A stretch of DNA of 64,000 bases. It comes from Sinorhizobium fredii USDA 205 (GTDB lineage Bacteria; Pseudomonadota; Alphaproteobacteria; Rhizobiales; Rhizobiaceae). Below are positions 28,185-36,030 of this stretch, in pieces. Numbering within the stretch: the first letter of the stretch is position 1; each line of letters starts with the position of its first letter. Made by a program: the position numbers and the translations under genes. The notes under the pieces are model-generated. The model worked only from the letters and a program-made list of their open reading frames with translations. It searched no databases and was not told the origin of the DNA. The stretch lies in contig NZ_AUTC01000133.1 of NCBI RefSeq assembly GCF_001461695.1, positions 1 through 64,000 on the forward strand. Reading direction: 5' to 3'.

Positions 28185-28654
28185 TGGACTTCGATGTTCA
28201 CTGGCGGCGAGAAACGGCTGGTTTTACGCTGGTCGAAATGCTCGTGGTCCTTGCTGTAGTGGCGGCCGCCACCGGCGTCTCGTTTCTCGGCGTCCGCGCC
28301 ATACGCGCGGTGAATTCGCCTGACGCTTTCGCTCACAGGATCGGCGAGAGCTTGGTGGCGCTGCGCTATAGGGCGCTTAATACGGGACGAGCCCAATCGG
28401 CTCGCTTCGATGTTCAGCGAAAAAGGATGGTTGCCGCCGTAGGCGGCTCCGAGGTAATCCTGCCGGCCGAATATTCCCTGGTCGTGACCGCGGGCAAGGA
28501 GGCAGTTGAGCGCGACTTAGGTTCCAGCATCACGTTTCTGCCGGACGGCTCGTCCTCCGGTGTTGAAATAAGCATCTCCGACCTTCGAGGAAATGACGCC
28601 AAGCTGCGCGTCAACTGGCTGACCGGTCTTGTTGACTATGCCCCCCACGATTGA
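28181..28654 (+). CDS. gspH: minor pseudopilin GspH
   Basis: A 157-residue pseudopilin overlapping gspF by 4 bases. Leader cleavage after G14, then FTLVEMLVVLAVVAAATGV with Glu at +5. The C-terminal domain is a beta-rich GspH/FimT fold: ALRYRALNTGRAQSARFDVQ, then FLPDGSSSGVEISISD, the latter being the FimT/GspH signature. It should join the pseudopilus beneath the I-J-K tip. Its 3' end overlaps gspI by 17 bases. Confidence 0.92.
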   Translation: MMDFDVHWRRETAGFTLVEMLVVLAVVAAATGVSFLGVRAIRAVNSPDAFAHRIGESLVALRYRALNTGRAQSARFDVQRKRMVAAVGGSEVILPAEYSLVVTAGKEAVERDLGSSITFLPDGSSSGVEISISDLRGNDAKLRVNWLTGLVDYAPHD

Positions 28655-29033
28655 ACGAGAGGGGGGGTTCACTCTCCTCGAAATGCTGATCGCCTTCCTG
28701 ATCTTGTCGACCGCTCTCGTGGCCGCCAATCAGAGCGTTTCTTCCGCAGTAAGGGCATTTTCCAAGACTCGAGACATCGGGGTGGCGGATCGATTGGCCA
28801 GCGAGATTTTCATCGAGCATTTCGACGGGCGAGGAACGGTGATCGGAGATCAGGGTGGTCGATCCCCTGAAGGCTACACCTGGCGGATAAGCCGAACACG
28901 CGTATCAGGAGGAGCAGTCGATGGGCGAGCGGTGCGCGCGTCAGTGAGCGTGCTTAACCCGCAAGGGAAGCTCGTCCGCACCTATGTCACGTATTTCGCG
29001 ACGTTTGAAAGCGATCAGCCCGATGGCGACTAA
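28638..29033 (+). CDS. gspI: minor pseudopilin GspI
   Basis: A 131-residue pseudopilin from ATG 28638 (MPPTIEREGG|FTLLEM); the TTG at 28629 would add three residues. Leader cleavage after G10, Glu at +5, hydrophobic helix LIAFLILSTALVAANQSV. The soluble part (YTWRISRTRV ... RASVSVLNPQGKLVRTYVTY) fits the short GspI beta-sheet domain. It starts inside gspH and ends inside gspJ, so translation of H, I and J is tightly coupled. Confidence 0.9.
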   Translation: MPPTIEREGGFTLLEMLIAFLILSTALVAANQSVSSAVRAFSKTRDIGVADRLASEIFIEHFDGRGTVIGDQGGRSPEGYTWRISRTRVSGGAVDGRAVRASVSVLNPQGKLVRTYVTYFATFESDQPDGD

Positions 29034-29697
29034 AGATGGACCGAACGTGGTTGCTTCTGGGATGAGTATTTCGCCCACAATGCCAAATCCGCCGAGTTCA
29101 GGCGCGAAGGACGGATATACCCTTATCGAGGTGCTCGTGGTCCTGGCTATCGCTTCGATCATGGCTGCCATGATGATTGGTGGCGTGCGCCAGTTACGAG
29201 GTCTGTTGGATCTCGGTGAAAGGTCTGCCGCCCACTCTGTTGCGGAGGCTGTTGCTGATCACGTGGCCGATAATTTGACGGGTGCATTGGAACTCCCGCT
29301 GCTGGGATCCGCCTCGGACGAGCATGTCTCATTGGTGGGCTCGCGTGACGAAGTTCGGTTCAATGCGGTGATCCGCATCGGCTTCCTGACACGGGCACTC
29401 AGGGAGGTCGCCTTCGGTGTTAAGACACCTGGTGGTCGAAGCGCCCTGGTCCGAACATCGCTACCGCGTCGGTTGGGCAAAACTGAGCGGAGAAGCAGCG
29501 AAGAAGAGCTCGTGTTGCACCCCGACGTAGTGGGGATCACCTTTCGATACATGACCATGGATCTGGCCGGCAACACCATCTGGTCGGATGACTGGAGCGG
29601 GCGGCCCCTCTTACCGATTGCCGTTCAGTTCCAGATAGCGGTCTCCACAAAGGGCGAACAGATCAGAGTTTCGAGGACGGTCGGCATGCTACATTGA
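29023..29697 (+). CDS. gspJ: minor pseudopilin GspJ
   Basis: A 224-residue protein from ATG 29023, overlapping gspI by 11 bases; ATG 28984 is an alternative inside gspI. Leader cleavage after G31, then YTLIEVLVVLAIASIMAAMM; Tyr at +1 replaces Phe, Glu +5 is kept. The C-terminal domain is larger than in GspI, as expected for GspJ, and ends with FRYMTMDLAGNTIWSDDW, LPIAVQFQIAVS and a final VSRTVGMLH. It completes the I-J-K tip complex. Last gene of the operon. Confidence 0.88.
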   Translation: MATKDGPNVVASGMSISPTMPNPPSSGAKDGYTLIEVLVVLAIASIMAAMMIGGVRQLRGLLDLGERSAAHSVAEAVADHVADNLTGALELPLLGSASDEHVSLVGSRDEVRFNAVIRIGFLTRALREVAFGVKTPGGRSALVRTSLPRRLGKTERRSSEEELVLHPDVVGITFRYMTMDLAGNTIWSDDWSGRPLLPIAVQFQIAVSTKGEQIRVSRTVGMLH

Positions 29698-29963
29698 GGC
29701 GGCCTCGGACATTGCCGCAGGACCCTCTCGCCAGTAGCGGGAAAAGCGCGTCACACGCCCGCCACTATCATCCAGCCGAGCCTGCTGCTCTTGATGAGCC
29801 GCTCTCGAATCTTACGCCAAGCTGCGCGACATGCAGCGGTCGACCACCACCGCCGCATCGGCGCGACGAGTATCTATGTGATGCACCCGGGACAGGAGCG
29901 GCGGCTATGTACGACCGGATCGTCGGCAATTTCGCAGATATAGCTGCGACCATTCCCTGTTAG
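29698..29963 (+). pseudogene. relic of a sugar ABC transporter ATPase gene
   Basis: Directly after gspJ the plus strand carries a broken MsmK/UgpC-type ATPase sequence in several frames. About 29782-29828 reads [16 protein letters not shown] if two single missing G bases (near 29793 and 29813) are restored, i.e. the Walker B/D-loop motif. About 29857-29886 reads IGATSIYVMH, matching the IGATSIYVTH switch region. A further frame near 29900-29960 gives AAMYDRIVGNFADIAA, matching the EAMTMADRIVV region. Weaker traces of the LSGGQ region occur at 29705-29755. Most of the gene is missing, so it is a dead fragment. Confidence 0.7.
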
Positions 29964-30173
29964 CTCCACGAGGGAATTCACCTGCTAAGCAGCTGAGTGA
30001 GCTTGTGAATTTCTCCTGCCGAATGTGCCTGAGAGGGTCGATTTCTCAAGTGTTCGCTGTAAACATGCCCATTATTCAGAGAATTCACAACCCGAGACGG
30101 GTTCACGACCGACTGGCCGCCCTACCAGGCAGTTCTTTGTGTCCGCCCCGGAGACATAGGTAACATCTTGTAC

Positions 30174-30395
30174 CTAAGACATGGGTGACAACCTCGTGTC
30201 GAACGGGTTGTCGATGGTTTGCAAAGTCCTCTGCTTGAGGTCGATTTATCCCAGATCACAGTGCATGAATCTTATGAGCCAAATGCCCCCGGATCAGGTC
30301 CGGGCAGGCTCTGTCGACGTCCTTGATGCCGAGTTTCTGGCCGGCCAGCACCGTCGAGATGTTGATCTTCTTGCGGCTGATCAGCGTAGGGAAGT
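30174..30395 (-). pseudogene. C-terminal relic of an IS481-like transposase
   Basis: Read on the minus strand, about 30390-30310 gives SRKKINISTVLAGQKLGIKD, and about 30245-30174 gives DLG-stop-IDLKQRTLQTIDNPFDTRLSPMS before TAG at 30174. Both are recognisable as the end of an integrase-core transposase of the IS481-like group common in rhizobia, where the intact tail reads ...YDLGYIDLEQ...NPF. The Tyr codon is now a stop and the middle has shifted frame. The adjoining bases to the left (about 30150-30173, GAGACATAGGTAACATCTTG) look like the element's outer end. The rest of the element is absent. Confidence 0.72.
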
Positions 30396-30399
30396 TGGG

Positions 30400-30732
30400 C
30401 TACTTGCATCCCTTGCTTTTGATCGACGATTCGATCGCGTTGACCTTGCCTTTGGAAACGGCGAGCTGGCCTTCCTTGTCACCGCCAAATGTGCTCGACA
30501 TGGGAACGCCGATCAGGAATACGCCGACCGCGTCGCCCGTCGCGGCCTGGTTCTGCTGCTTTGAGAGGCTGGCCAGATCGTTTTGCTCCTTGAGCAGCTC
30601 TTGCGCCAGGCCTTCACAACTCTGATTACTATATGCTGCCATTGGAATGTCGACTGGCACGATAGCGTCCGGACGTTTCGCGCAGGAACCTATTGCCAGC
30701 GCAGACGCCAGCATGATGTATCGGATTTTCAC
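30400..30732 (-). CDS. small lipoprotein, 110 aa
   Basis: GTG 30732 follows GAGGGG with five bases spacing. The signal peptide MKIRYIMLASALAIGSC ends with a lipobox-like IGSC at residue 17. The mature part is a small helical protein with SCEGLAQELLKEQNDLASLSKQQ, a Gly-rich DAVGVFLIGVPMSS hydrophobic loop and a C-terminal IESSIKSKGCK. This matches a widespread family of short bacterial lipoproteins that I know by pattern but not by function. The transposase relic abuts its 3' end, so an insertion landed right behind the stop codon. Confidence 0.8.
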   Translation of the reverse strand: MKIRYIMLASALAIGSCAKRPDAIVPVDIPMAAYSNQSCEGLAQELLKEQNDLASLSKQQNQAATGDAVGVFLIGVPMSSTFGGDKEGQLAVSKGKVNAIESSIKSKGCK

Positions 30733-30987
30733 GGATGCCCCTCAAGACGAATACTACCCCGGCAGGAACTAAGCATGGGGGATCACGGTGTGGGAAGGGC
30801 GGATCTGGAGAAATATCGGAAATTCCACAGCCGCGCGTATGACTGGTTGCCGCTCTGGAGGTCGACGAAACTCGCTCTCGAACCGACCAGCCGATCACTT
30901 CATCGTGATGCCCGGGCTGCGGCTTGAAACGACTACAAGCCGCTCCAATTCCCTCCAGCAATGTCAGCTTGTGTCCGGAGCGCGCCG

Positions 30988-31977
30988 ATGGACGTCTTTG
31001 CCGCTAGAGCCGGTTTTCTCGCGCTCGCCGCTGTCGCGACTGTCGCCTCCGGCGTCGCCGGCCCGGCACGGGGCGAACTGCTTGCCCGCGTTCCCGCCGC
31101 GCGTCAAATGGCGGTCTGCGGCGACATGTTGTTCGTCGGGACCAAGGGCTCCTCGGTCTATGCCGTGCCGTTGTCCGGCGGCCGCGCCCGGCGGGTCGCC
31201 TCCGGATTTTCCGCTCCGAACGGTGTCGCATGCTCCGGCGGCCGCTTGTTCGTCGCTTCCAGGGATAGCGTCACCGCCTTTGATATCGGGCGCGGCGGCG
31301 CTCTGAGCGGCCGGCGCGATATTCGTCGGGATCTGCCGAATTCGGGAGCCCACAGTTTTCGCTATATCGGCATCGGCCCCGATGCGCGGCTCTATGTGTC
31401 GTTCGGATCGCCTTGCAACATCTGCTTGCCGCGCGGGCTGCAGGGCACGATCGTCAGCATGAACCAGGACGGCTCGAACCTTCGACGCGTCGCGTGGGGC
31501 GTGCGCAATTCGGTCGGCTTCGACTGGCGCGGCGGCACCATGTACTTTACCGACAACGGCGCCGACCGGATGGGCGACGATATCCCGCCCGACGAGCTGA
31601 ACGCGCTTCGGCCGGGCGGCTTTTACGGCTTCCCCTATTTCGGTGGCCAGATCCGGCTCAAGGGGTTTGAGGACGCGCCGCCGCCGGCGCGTCAGATAGC
31701 GCCGGTCTTCAACTTTCAAGCCCATGTCGCAGCCTTGGGGATCCATTTCTTCCGCAGCCTCGGCGGCGATGCTCTGGTCGCCCAGCACGGCAGTTGGGAC
31801 AGGTCGGTGCCGGTCGGCTATCAGGTCGTACGGCTGCGCTTCCGGGGCGGGCGGGCGGTCTCGGCGACACCCTTCCTCAGGGACGTCGGCCGGCCGGTGG
31901 ACGTCAAGGAAGCGCCGGACGGTTCCGTCCTCGTATCCGACGACGCCGGAGGCGCGATTCACGTCTACAGGCGATGA
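30988..31977 (+). CDS. sorbosone-dehydrogenase-like beta-propeller protein
   Basis: A 329-residue exported protein from ATG 30988 (GGAG seven bases upstream). Signal peptide about 1-28 (FLALAAVATVASGVAGPARG). The body shows PQQ-dependent glucose/sorbosone dehydrogenase propeller features: FSAPNGVACSGGRLFVA, VSFGSPCNICLP, WGVRNSVGFDWRG, DNGADRMGDDIPPDELN and AQHGSWDRSVPVGYQVV. The pair of Cys in SPCNIC and the NGADR...D segment are typical of this periplasmic family. Probably oxidises an aldose or sorbosone-like compound in the periplasm. Some family members bind no PQQ, so catalysis is not certain. Confidence 0.85.
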   Translation: MDVFAARAGFLALAAVATVASGVAGPARGELLARVPAARQMAVCGDMLFVGTKGSSVYAVPLSGGRARRVASGFSAPNGVACSGGRLFVASRDSVTAFDIGRGGALSGRRDIRRDLPNSGAHSFRYIGIGPDARLYVSFGSPCNICLPRGLQGTIVSMNQDGSNLRRVAWGVRNSVGFDWRGGTMYFTDNGADRMGDDIPPDELNALRPGGFYGFPYFGGQIRLKGFEDAPPPARQIAPVFNFQAHVAALGIHFFRSLGGDALVAQHGSWDRSVPVGYQVVRLRFRGGRAVSATPFLRDVGRPVDVKEAPDGSVLVSDDAGGAIHVYRR

Positions 31978-32145
31978 GCGCGAGGGTTTCCTTTCAACCG
32001 GCGCCTCCTTCGCCGCGCTGTTTTCGTCTCCGGTCGTCAAGCGTGTTTTTCATTCTTGAAAAACATCTTGCGCAATCCAAGCTTCCGATCGCCAATATCC
32101 GATGACATGGTGGGTGAGCACCGTAGCACAATGGAAGGGAACCCC

Positions 32146-33152
32146 ATGCTCGACATCGCCGTGAAAGGACGCAGACCATTGGGACGGTCCGGCCTGTCGG
32201 CCGGGGCCATCGGCCTGGGCGGTTGGGCGATCGGAGGCTTTTTCACGCTCAACGGCAAGCCGGACGGCTGGGGGGAGGTCGACGACGAACAGTCGATCCG
32301 CGCCATTCGGCTGGGCCTCGAAATGGGCGCGTCGCTGATCGACACGGCGGATGCCTATGGAACGGGGCACAGCGAGGAGGTGATCGGCCGGGCGCTCAGT
32401 GGACGACGAGGCGATGCGATCATCGCCACCAAGTTCGGCTATACCTATGATCGCGCCGCCCGCGCCCTCGTCAGCACCGATGTCAGTCCCGCCTATATAA
32501 GGGAGGCCTGCGCGGCATCGCTGCAGCGGCTCGCAACCGACTATATCGACCTTTATCAAATCCATGTCGGGCAACTCTCACGCGATCAGGCGGACGCGGC
32601 CGGCGAGACGCTCGAGAAACTGGTGGAAGAAGGCGCCATCCGTTTCTGGGGCTGGAGTACGGACAATGCCGCCGCGGCAAGACGAATGGTGAAGTTCCCG
32701 CATTTCGTCGCGGTTCAGCATGAGCTCAATGTTTTCACGGACGGGCCGGACATGCTTGCCTTTGCGAGAGCAACGATCTCGCCAGCCTCAATCGCTCGCC
32801 CTTGGCGATGGGATTCCTGACCGGCAAGTTCGGGAGGGAGACGCGCTTGCCTGCAAACGACGTGCGCGCGGCGGGGCACAGCTGGGTGCGGTTCTTCGAG
32901 GACGGACGGCCGCGTGCCGATGATCTGCAGCGCCTCGGCGAGGTGCGGGAACTTCTGACGACCAGCGGCAGGACCTTGGCGCAAGGGGCGGTTGGCTGGA
33001 TTCTCGCCCGATCACCCAACACCTTTCCGATCCCCGGCTTCAAGACGGAGGCGCAGGTGCGCGAGAATCTGACCGCCCTGGAAATGGGGCCGTTGCCGGC
33101 GGCGACGATGGCGGCAATCGACACGGCCCTCGGCAACAGGGACGACCAATGA
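32146..33152 (+). pseudogene. aldo/keto reductase interrupted by a frameshift
   Basis: ATG 32146 follows AGGGA. The first part encodes a normal NADPH-dependent aldo/keto reductase: LGRSGLSAGAIGLGGWAIGG, LIDTADAYGTGHSEEVIGRA (catalytic Asp and Tyr), IIATKFGY, YIDLYQIHVG (His). Near 32765 the frame breaks after MLAF and the product would end at 32820. The correct continuation ESNDLASLNRSPLAMGFLTG ... LAQGAVGWILARSPNTFPIPGF runs in another frame from about 32765 to TGA 33152. Adding a single base in the TTTGC at about 32760-32765 restores MLAFCESNDLASLN. A recent single-base loss or a sequencing error is likely, since both halves are otherwise well preserved. Confidence 0.88.
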
Positions 33153-33430
33153 TCACTCGGCCGGGTTGACCGCCGCGATCAGCCCCATGCAGGCTCCGGT
33201 TGGACCGGCCGCTCGAGGTCGGGCCAACATGTTCGTCTCGAGCCGTGCTGGGAACGGCCGGAGACGGTAAACCGCATGTATGCCGGCACACCGCCGTTGG
33301 GAGCACCAAAGTGTTGCGGTCCTGCAACGGATCCGGTGACGATTGCTGCAATCCGAAATTGTGTATTTGCCAATCGGCCGGACTCGTGTATGTTCGCGTC
33401 ACTTGCAATTCAAGCCAGAGGAGGCGTGAA

Positions 33431-33535
33431 ATGGATACTATTGTCGTGACTGTGCGCCTCACTCGCGGAACGGCCGCTGTGGCTTCGATGCATCGTGCAT
33501 CCAGCCCGAGCCAGTTTTGTGTCCAGGGCTACTAA
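33431..33535 (+). CDS. 34-codon peptide with an excellent ribosome site
   Basis: ATG 33431 is preceded by AGAGGAGG with six-base spacing, one of the best sites in the window. The peptide begins MDTIVVTVRLTRGTAAVASM and ends with SQFCVQGY. No membrane helix or known family. It could be a small protein, a leader peptide, or the start of a lost gene. Followed after about 150 bases by the DUF1127 gene. Confidence 0.45.
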   Translation: MDTIVVTVRLTRGTAAVASMHRASSPSQFCVQGY

Positions 33536-33682
33536 GCCCGGATTTCCGCCGATTGGCGCTATCCCAATTTGATTTGACGTGACCGGCTGACGGAGCGATT
33601 TGCTCGTATTTCGCGTCCGCATCCGTGCGTCTTTCTGACCTTCGAGAGGACCTGGCTGCGTCGTGCGCCGGGACGGAAAATC

Positions 33683-33919
33683 ATGCGCGAAACACAATTG
33701 TTAGTTGTTGATACCCTTGCCACAACGGTCGATGACCTATTCCGGAAATTCGGCGCTCGGAAGACTGCGCGTGCGTTGCTTCTGGCACTTTGGAGACATC
33801 GTCAAATGACGAACCAGGTCTCCCATCTGTCCGATCGCATGCGCCGCGACATCGGTCTTCCGGAGAATGAGGACCGGCTGCTGGAAGCCAGATTTTCCCT
33901 TTGGGATCTACGGCTTTGA
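33683..33919 (+). CDS. DUF1127-like small protein
   Basis: A 78-residue protein. The C-terminal half, ALWRHRQMTNQVSHLSDRMRRDIGLPE, follows the DUF1127 pattern of Arg-rich amphipathic helix, LSDRxLRDIGL and an acidic end. Some small rhizobial and Agrobacterium DUF1127 proteins bind RNA or affect phosphate and carbon metabolism; this one is longer at the N-terminus (LLVVDTLATTVDDLFRKFG). Isolated and followed by a strong terminator-like hairpin. Confidence 0.75.
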   Translation: MRETQLLVVDTLATTVDDLFRKFGARKTARALLLALWRHRQMTNQVSHLSDRMRRDIGLPENEDRLLEARFSLWDLRL

Positions 33920-33953
33920 GGTGCCGCCCGACCGAGGCGAGCGCGAGGATCCG

Positions 33954-33980
33954 GGGAGGGGCGCCATGGGCGCCCCTCCC
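33954..33980 (+). terminator. strong hairpin terminator after the DUF1127 gene
   Basis: A perfect 12-bp stem (GGGAGGGGCGCC at 33954-33965 and its complement at 33969-33980) closes a 3-base ATG loop. ACGTTTCTTG follows, a modest T-rich tail. It lies 35 bases after the DUF1127 stop and upstream of the next gene, so it is the best-supported intrinsic terminator in the window. Confidence 0.75.
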
Positions 33981-34173
33981 ACGTTTCTTGGCCTGCTCGA
34001 TCAGCGGGGGCCAACCCGATATCAGCGGTCGCGGGCCGGGTAGGGGATTTCCTGCTTCCCGCGTGATCGAGAACGGAACTAACCCAATCGCATGAATGGC
34101 GCGCAGACGTAGCCCGCAGTATTATGGCGCCCTGCTCCTCGCGGGAGACGGTGGAGCGAGGGAGGACCGAGCC

Positions 34174-34752
34174 ATGCCTATGTCTTCGGTGGTGCGCTGC
34201 CTGTGGGTCAATTGTCTGGCGGCAGCCATTGCTTTCATGTCCGCACAATTGGTGAATGCGTCCGACAAGCTTCCGCCGGAGCTCGAGAAGCTCAAGGCGT
34301 CGCTTGAAAAATACCAGGATCCGGTGGTTGCCGTGCGCGACGGCTATTTCTCGACGTTGGGCTGCGTCACATTCGCGACCGGCACGATGGGGGTGCATTT
34401 CCTGAACCCCGCCCTGATCGGCCCGGAGCCCGATCCGATGAAGCCGACCCTGCTGGTCTACGAGCCGGTTGGCGACAAGCTACAGCTCGTCGCCGTCGAG
34501 TGGCTGATACCGCTCGCAACGGGTATCAAATCGAAGCCTGCGCTGTTCGGCCAAGCCTTCGACGGGCCGATGGAGGGCCATGAGCCGCTCCTGCCGGCGC
34601 AGCTGCATCATTACGATCTGCATGCCTGGATCTTCAAACCGAATCCGCTCGGCCTGTTCCATCCGGTCAATCCGGACGTCAAATGTCCTGATGGGCCCTA
34701 TACGTTCCTGGAAGAGGTGCCGAAATCCGTGCCGCATCACGGAGTTCAGTGA
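34174..34752 (+). CDS. exported protein of unknown function
   Basis: A 192-residue protein from ATG 34174 (GGAGG eight bases upstream); the frame stays open to 34096. Signal peptide about 1-28 (WVNCLAAAIAFMSAQLVNAS). The body contains GVHFLNPALIGPEPDPMKPT, LLVYEPVGDKLQLVAVEWL and a His-rich HHYDLHAWIFKPNP segment, which match a conserved family of periplasmic proteins whose function I do not know. The His cluster near residue 150 may bind a metal or heme; this is a guess. Confidence 0.78.
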   Translation: MPMSSVVRCLWVNCLAAAIAFMSAQLVNASDKLPPELEKLKASLEKYQDPVVAVRDGYFSTLGCVTFATGTMGVHFLNPALIGPEPDPMKPTLLVYEPVGDKLQLVAVEWLIPLATGIKSKPALFGQAFDGPMEGHEPLLPAQLHHYDLHAWIFKPNPLGLFHPVNPDVKCPDGPYTFLEEVPKSVPHHGVQ

Positions 34753-34785
34753 GAGGCGATGGCGAGCCGAGACCCCGTCCTGTGG

Positions 34786-35184
34786 TCAGTGATCCCGGTG
34801 TCGGACGGTGCCGTTCATGGGGCCGTCCAGGGCGGATGTGAACGGCGGGAAGCGATACTCGTCGAGCGGCGAGAGGTCCTTGATCTCGGCGGATGCACGC
34901 TTGTGTCTCCGCGGCGCCAACATCTCGGCGCCAAGGTTGTCGAGATATTCCAGAGCCTGCTTGGCGGCCTCCGCTGTCACCGTGCTGCCGTCCTCTTCGG
35001 CCGCGCTCCGCAGCTCGTTTCGGATGTCATCCACGGCTTCTGCAATGAAACGCTGCGGGTCGTCCGTCTGCGCGGCTATCCAGCGCAGCAGGCGGCACGT
35101 CAGCATTTCGTTGACACGCATCGCGGCGACCGTCTGGCCGAGCATCAGTGTCAGTTTCTGAAGCTTGTTTTCTTTCTGAGGCAT
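34786..35184 (-). CDS. hypothetical cytoplasmic protein, 132 aa
   Basis: ATG 35184 follows AAGAGG with five-base spacing; the open frame continues to 35295 but without a better start. Mostly helical: KLQKLTLMLGQTVAAMRVNEM, FIAEAVDDIRNELRSAAEED and TAEAAKQALEYLDNLGAEML. The C-terminus is charged, then Pro-rich. No signal or membrane helix, no known domain. Convergent with the exported protein at 34174 and divergent from the permease-like gene at 35359. Confidence 0.7.
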   Translation of the reverse strand: MPQKENKLQKLTLMLGQTVAAMRVNEMLTCRLLRWIAAQTDDPQRFIAEAVDDIRNELRSAAEEDGSTVTAEAAKQALEYLDNLGAEMLAPRRHKRASAEIKDLSPLDEYRFPPFTSALDGPMNGTVRHRDH

Positions 35185-35358
35185 CGGGACCTCTTCCGTC
35201 CTGGTCCTGCGTTCTCCTCCACCTTGGCCGGTTGCGTCGGCATTGGCTGAACGGCAGGAGGGATGATTTGTTCCGTGTGCAGGCTCAGCCGGCAACCCCC
35301 TCCACAGGAACCAACAAGGCCGTCGCCGCGTTCGCGCATTTCAGAAGGAGGCCGCCAG

Positions 35359-35754
35359 ATGGAGCCGATCTTTACTCGCTTCTCCAACAAGATTTCCGAT
35401 CTCGCTGGACGACCGACCACCTTTACCGTCGCGCTTGCGGCGATCGCCATCTGGGCCATTCTCGGCCCGCTTTTCGATTTCTCGGCAAGATGGCAGCTCG
35501 TCGTCAATACCTGCACGACGATCATGACATTCTGGATGGTCTTCGTGCTTCAGAATTCCCAGAACCGTGACCGTATCGCGCTGCAGGCCAAGATCGACGA
35601 GCTCATCCGCGTGAGCGACGCCGAGAACCGCTATATCGGAATCGAGAAGCTCGACGAGCGTGAGCTGAAGGAGGTTCGCCGCAACTGCATGCAAGAGGGT
35701 GCCGACGCGCGGGAGGCAGAGAACGGCGTCACGAGGACCGACTGCAAGGCGTGA
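35359..35754 (+). CDS. low-affinity iron permease family membrane protein
   Basis: A 131-residue protein from ATG 35359 (GGAGG seven bases upstream). Two membrane helices: TFTVALAAIAIWAILGPLF and VNTCTTIMTFWMVFVLQNSQ. The pattern GPLFDFSARWQLVVNT, TTIMTFWMVFVLQNSQNRDR and KIDELI matches the bacterial low-affinity iron permease-like family (the Fet4 half-domain). The soluble C-terminus has GIEKLDERELKEVR. Members are assumed from the fungal homologue to relate to metal transport; the bacterial short form has no proven role. Confidence 0.82.
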   Translation: MEPIFTRFSNKISDLAGRPTTFTVALAAIAIWAILGPLFDFSARWQLVVNTCTTIMTFWMVFVLQNSQNRDRIALQAKIDELIRVSDAENRYIGIEKLDERELKEVRRNCMQEGADAREAENGVTRTDCKA

Positions 35755-35834
35755 CGTGTTCCCAGAAGCTTGGCGAAGGCGTGGAACCAAAACAGACCGG
35801 CGGACGTTGTCTCGACAGAGGTGGGAGGTAAAGT

Positions 35835-36023
35835 ATGAGACACATGGACATCCGTAAGCTCGAAAAATCCTATGCCAAGCATGTCTGGGACGTGGCGGAG
35901 TATTGCCGGCGCACCGGACTTCACAAGACCGAGGAGCAACGCCTGATCAAGGTTCTCGGCAGGTATGCTTCGTGCCACGAGCTTCAGATGAATGTCGTGC
36001 GTCCCCAAACGCGCACACGCTAA
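35835..36023 (+). CDS. small conserved-looking protein, 62 aa
   Basis: ATG 35835 follows GGGAGGTAAAGT, a strong ribosome site. The sequence MRHMDIRKLEKSYAKHVWDV ... TEEQRLIKVLGRYASCHELQMN is helical and charged, with HVWDVAEYCRR typical of short rhizobial proteins of unknown function. Eight bases before the next small gene, so both are probably in one transcript with the permease-like gene at 35359. Confidence 0.72.
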   Translation: MRHMDIRKLEKSYAKHVWDVAEYCRRTGLHKTEEQRLIKVLGRYASCHELQMNVVRPQTRTR

Positions 36024-36030
36024 GGCGTGA

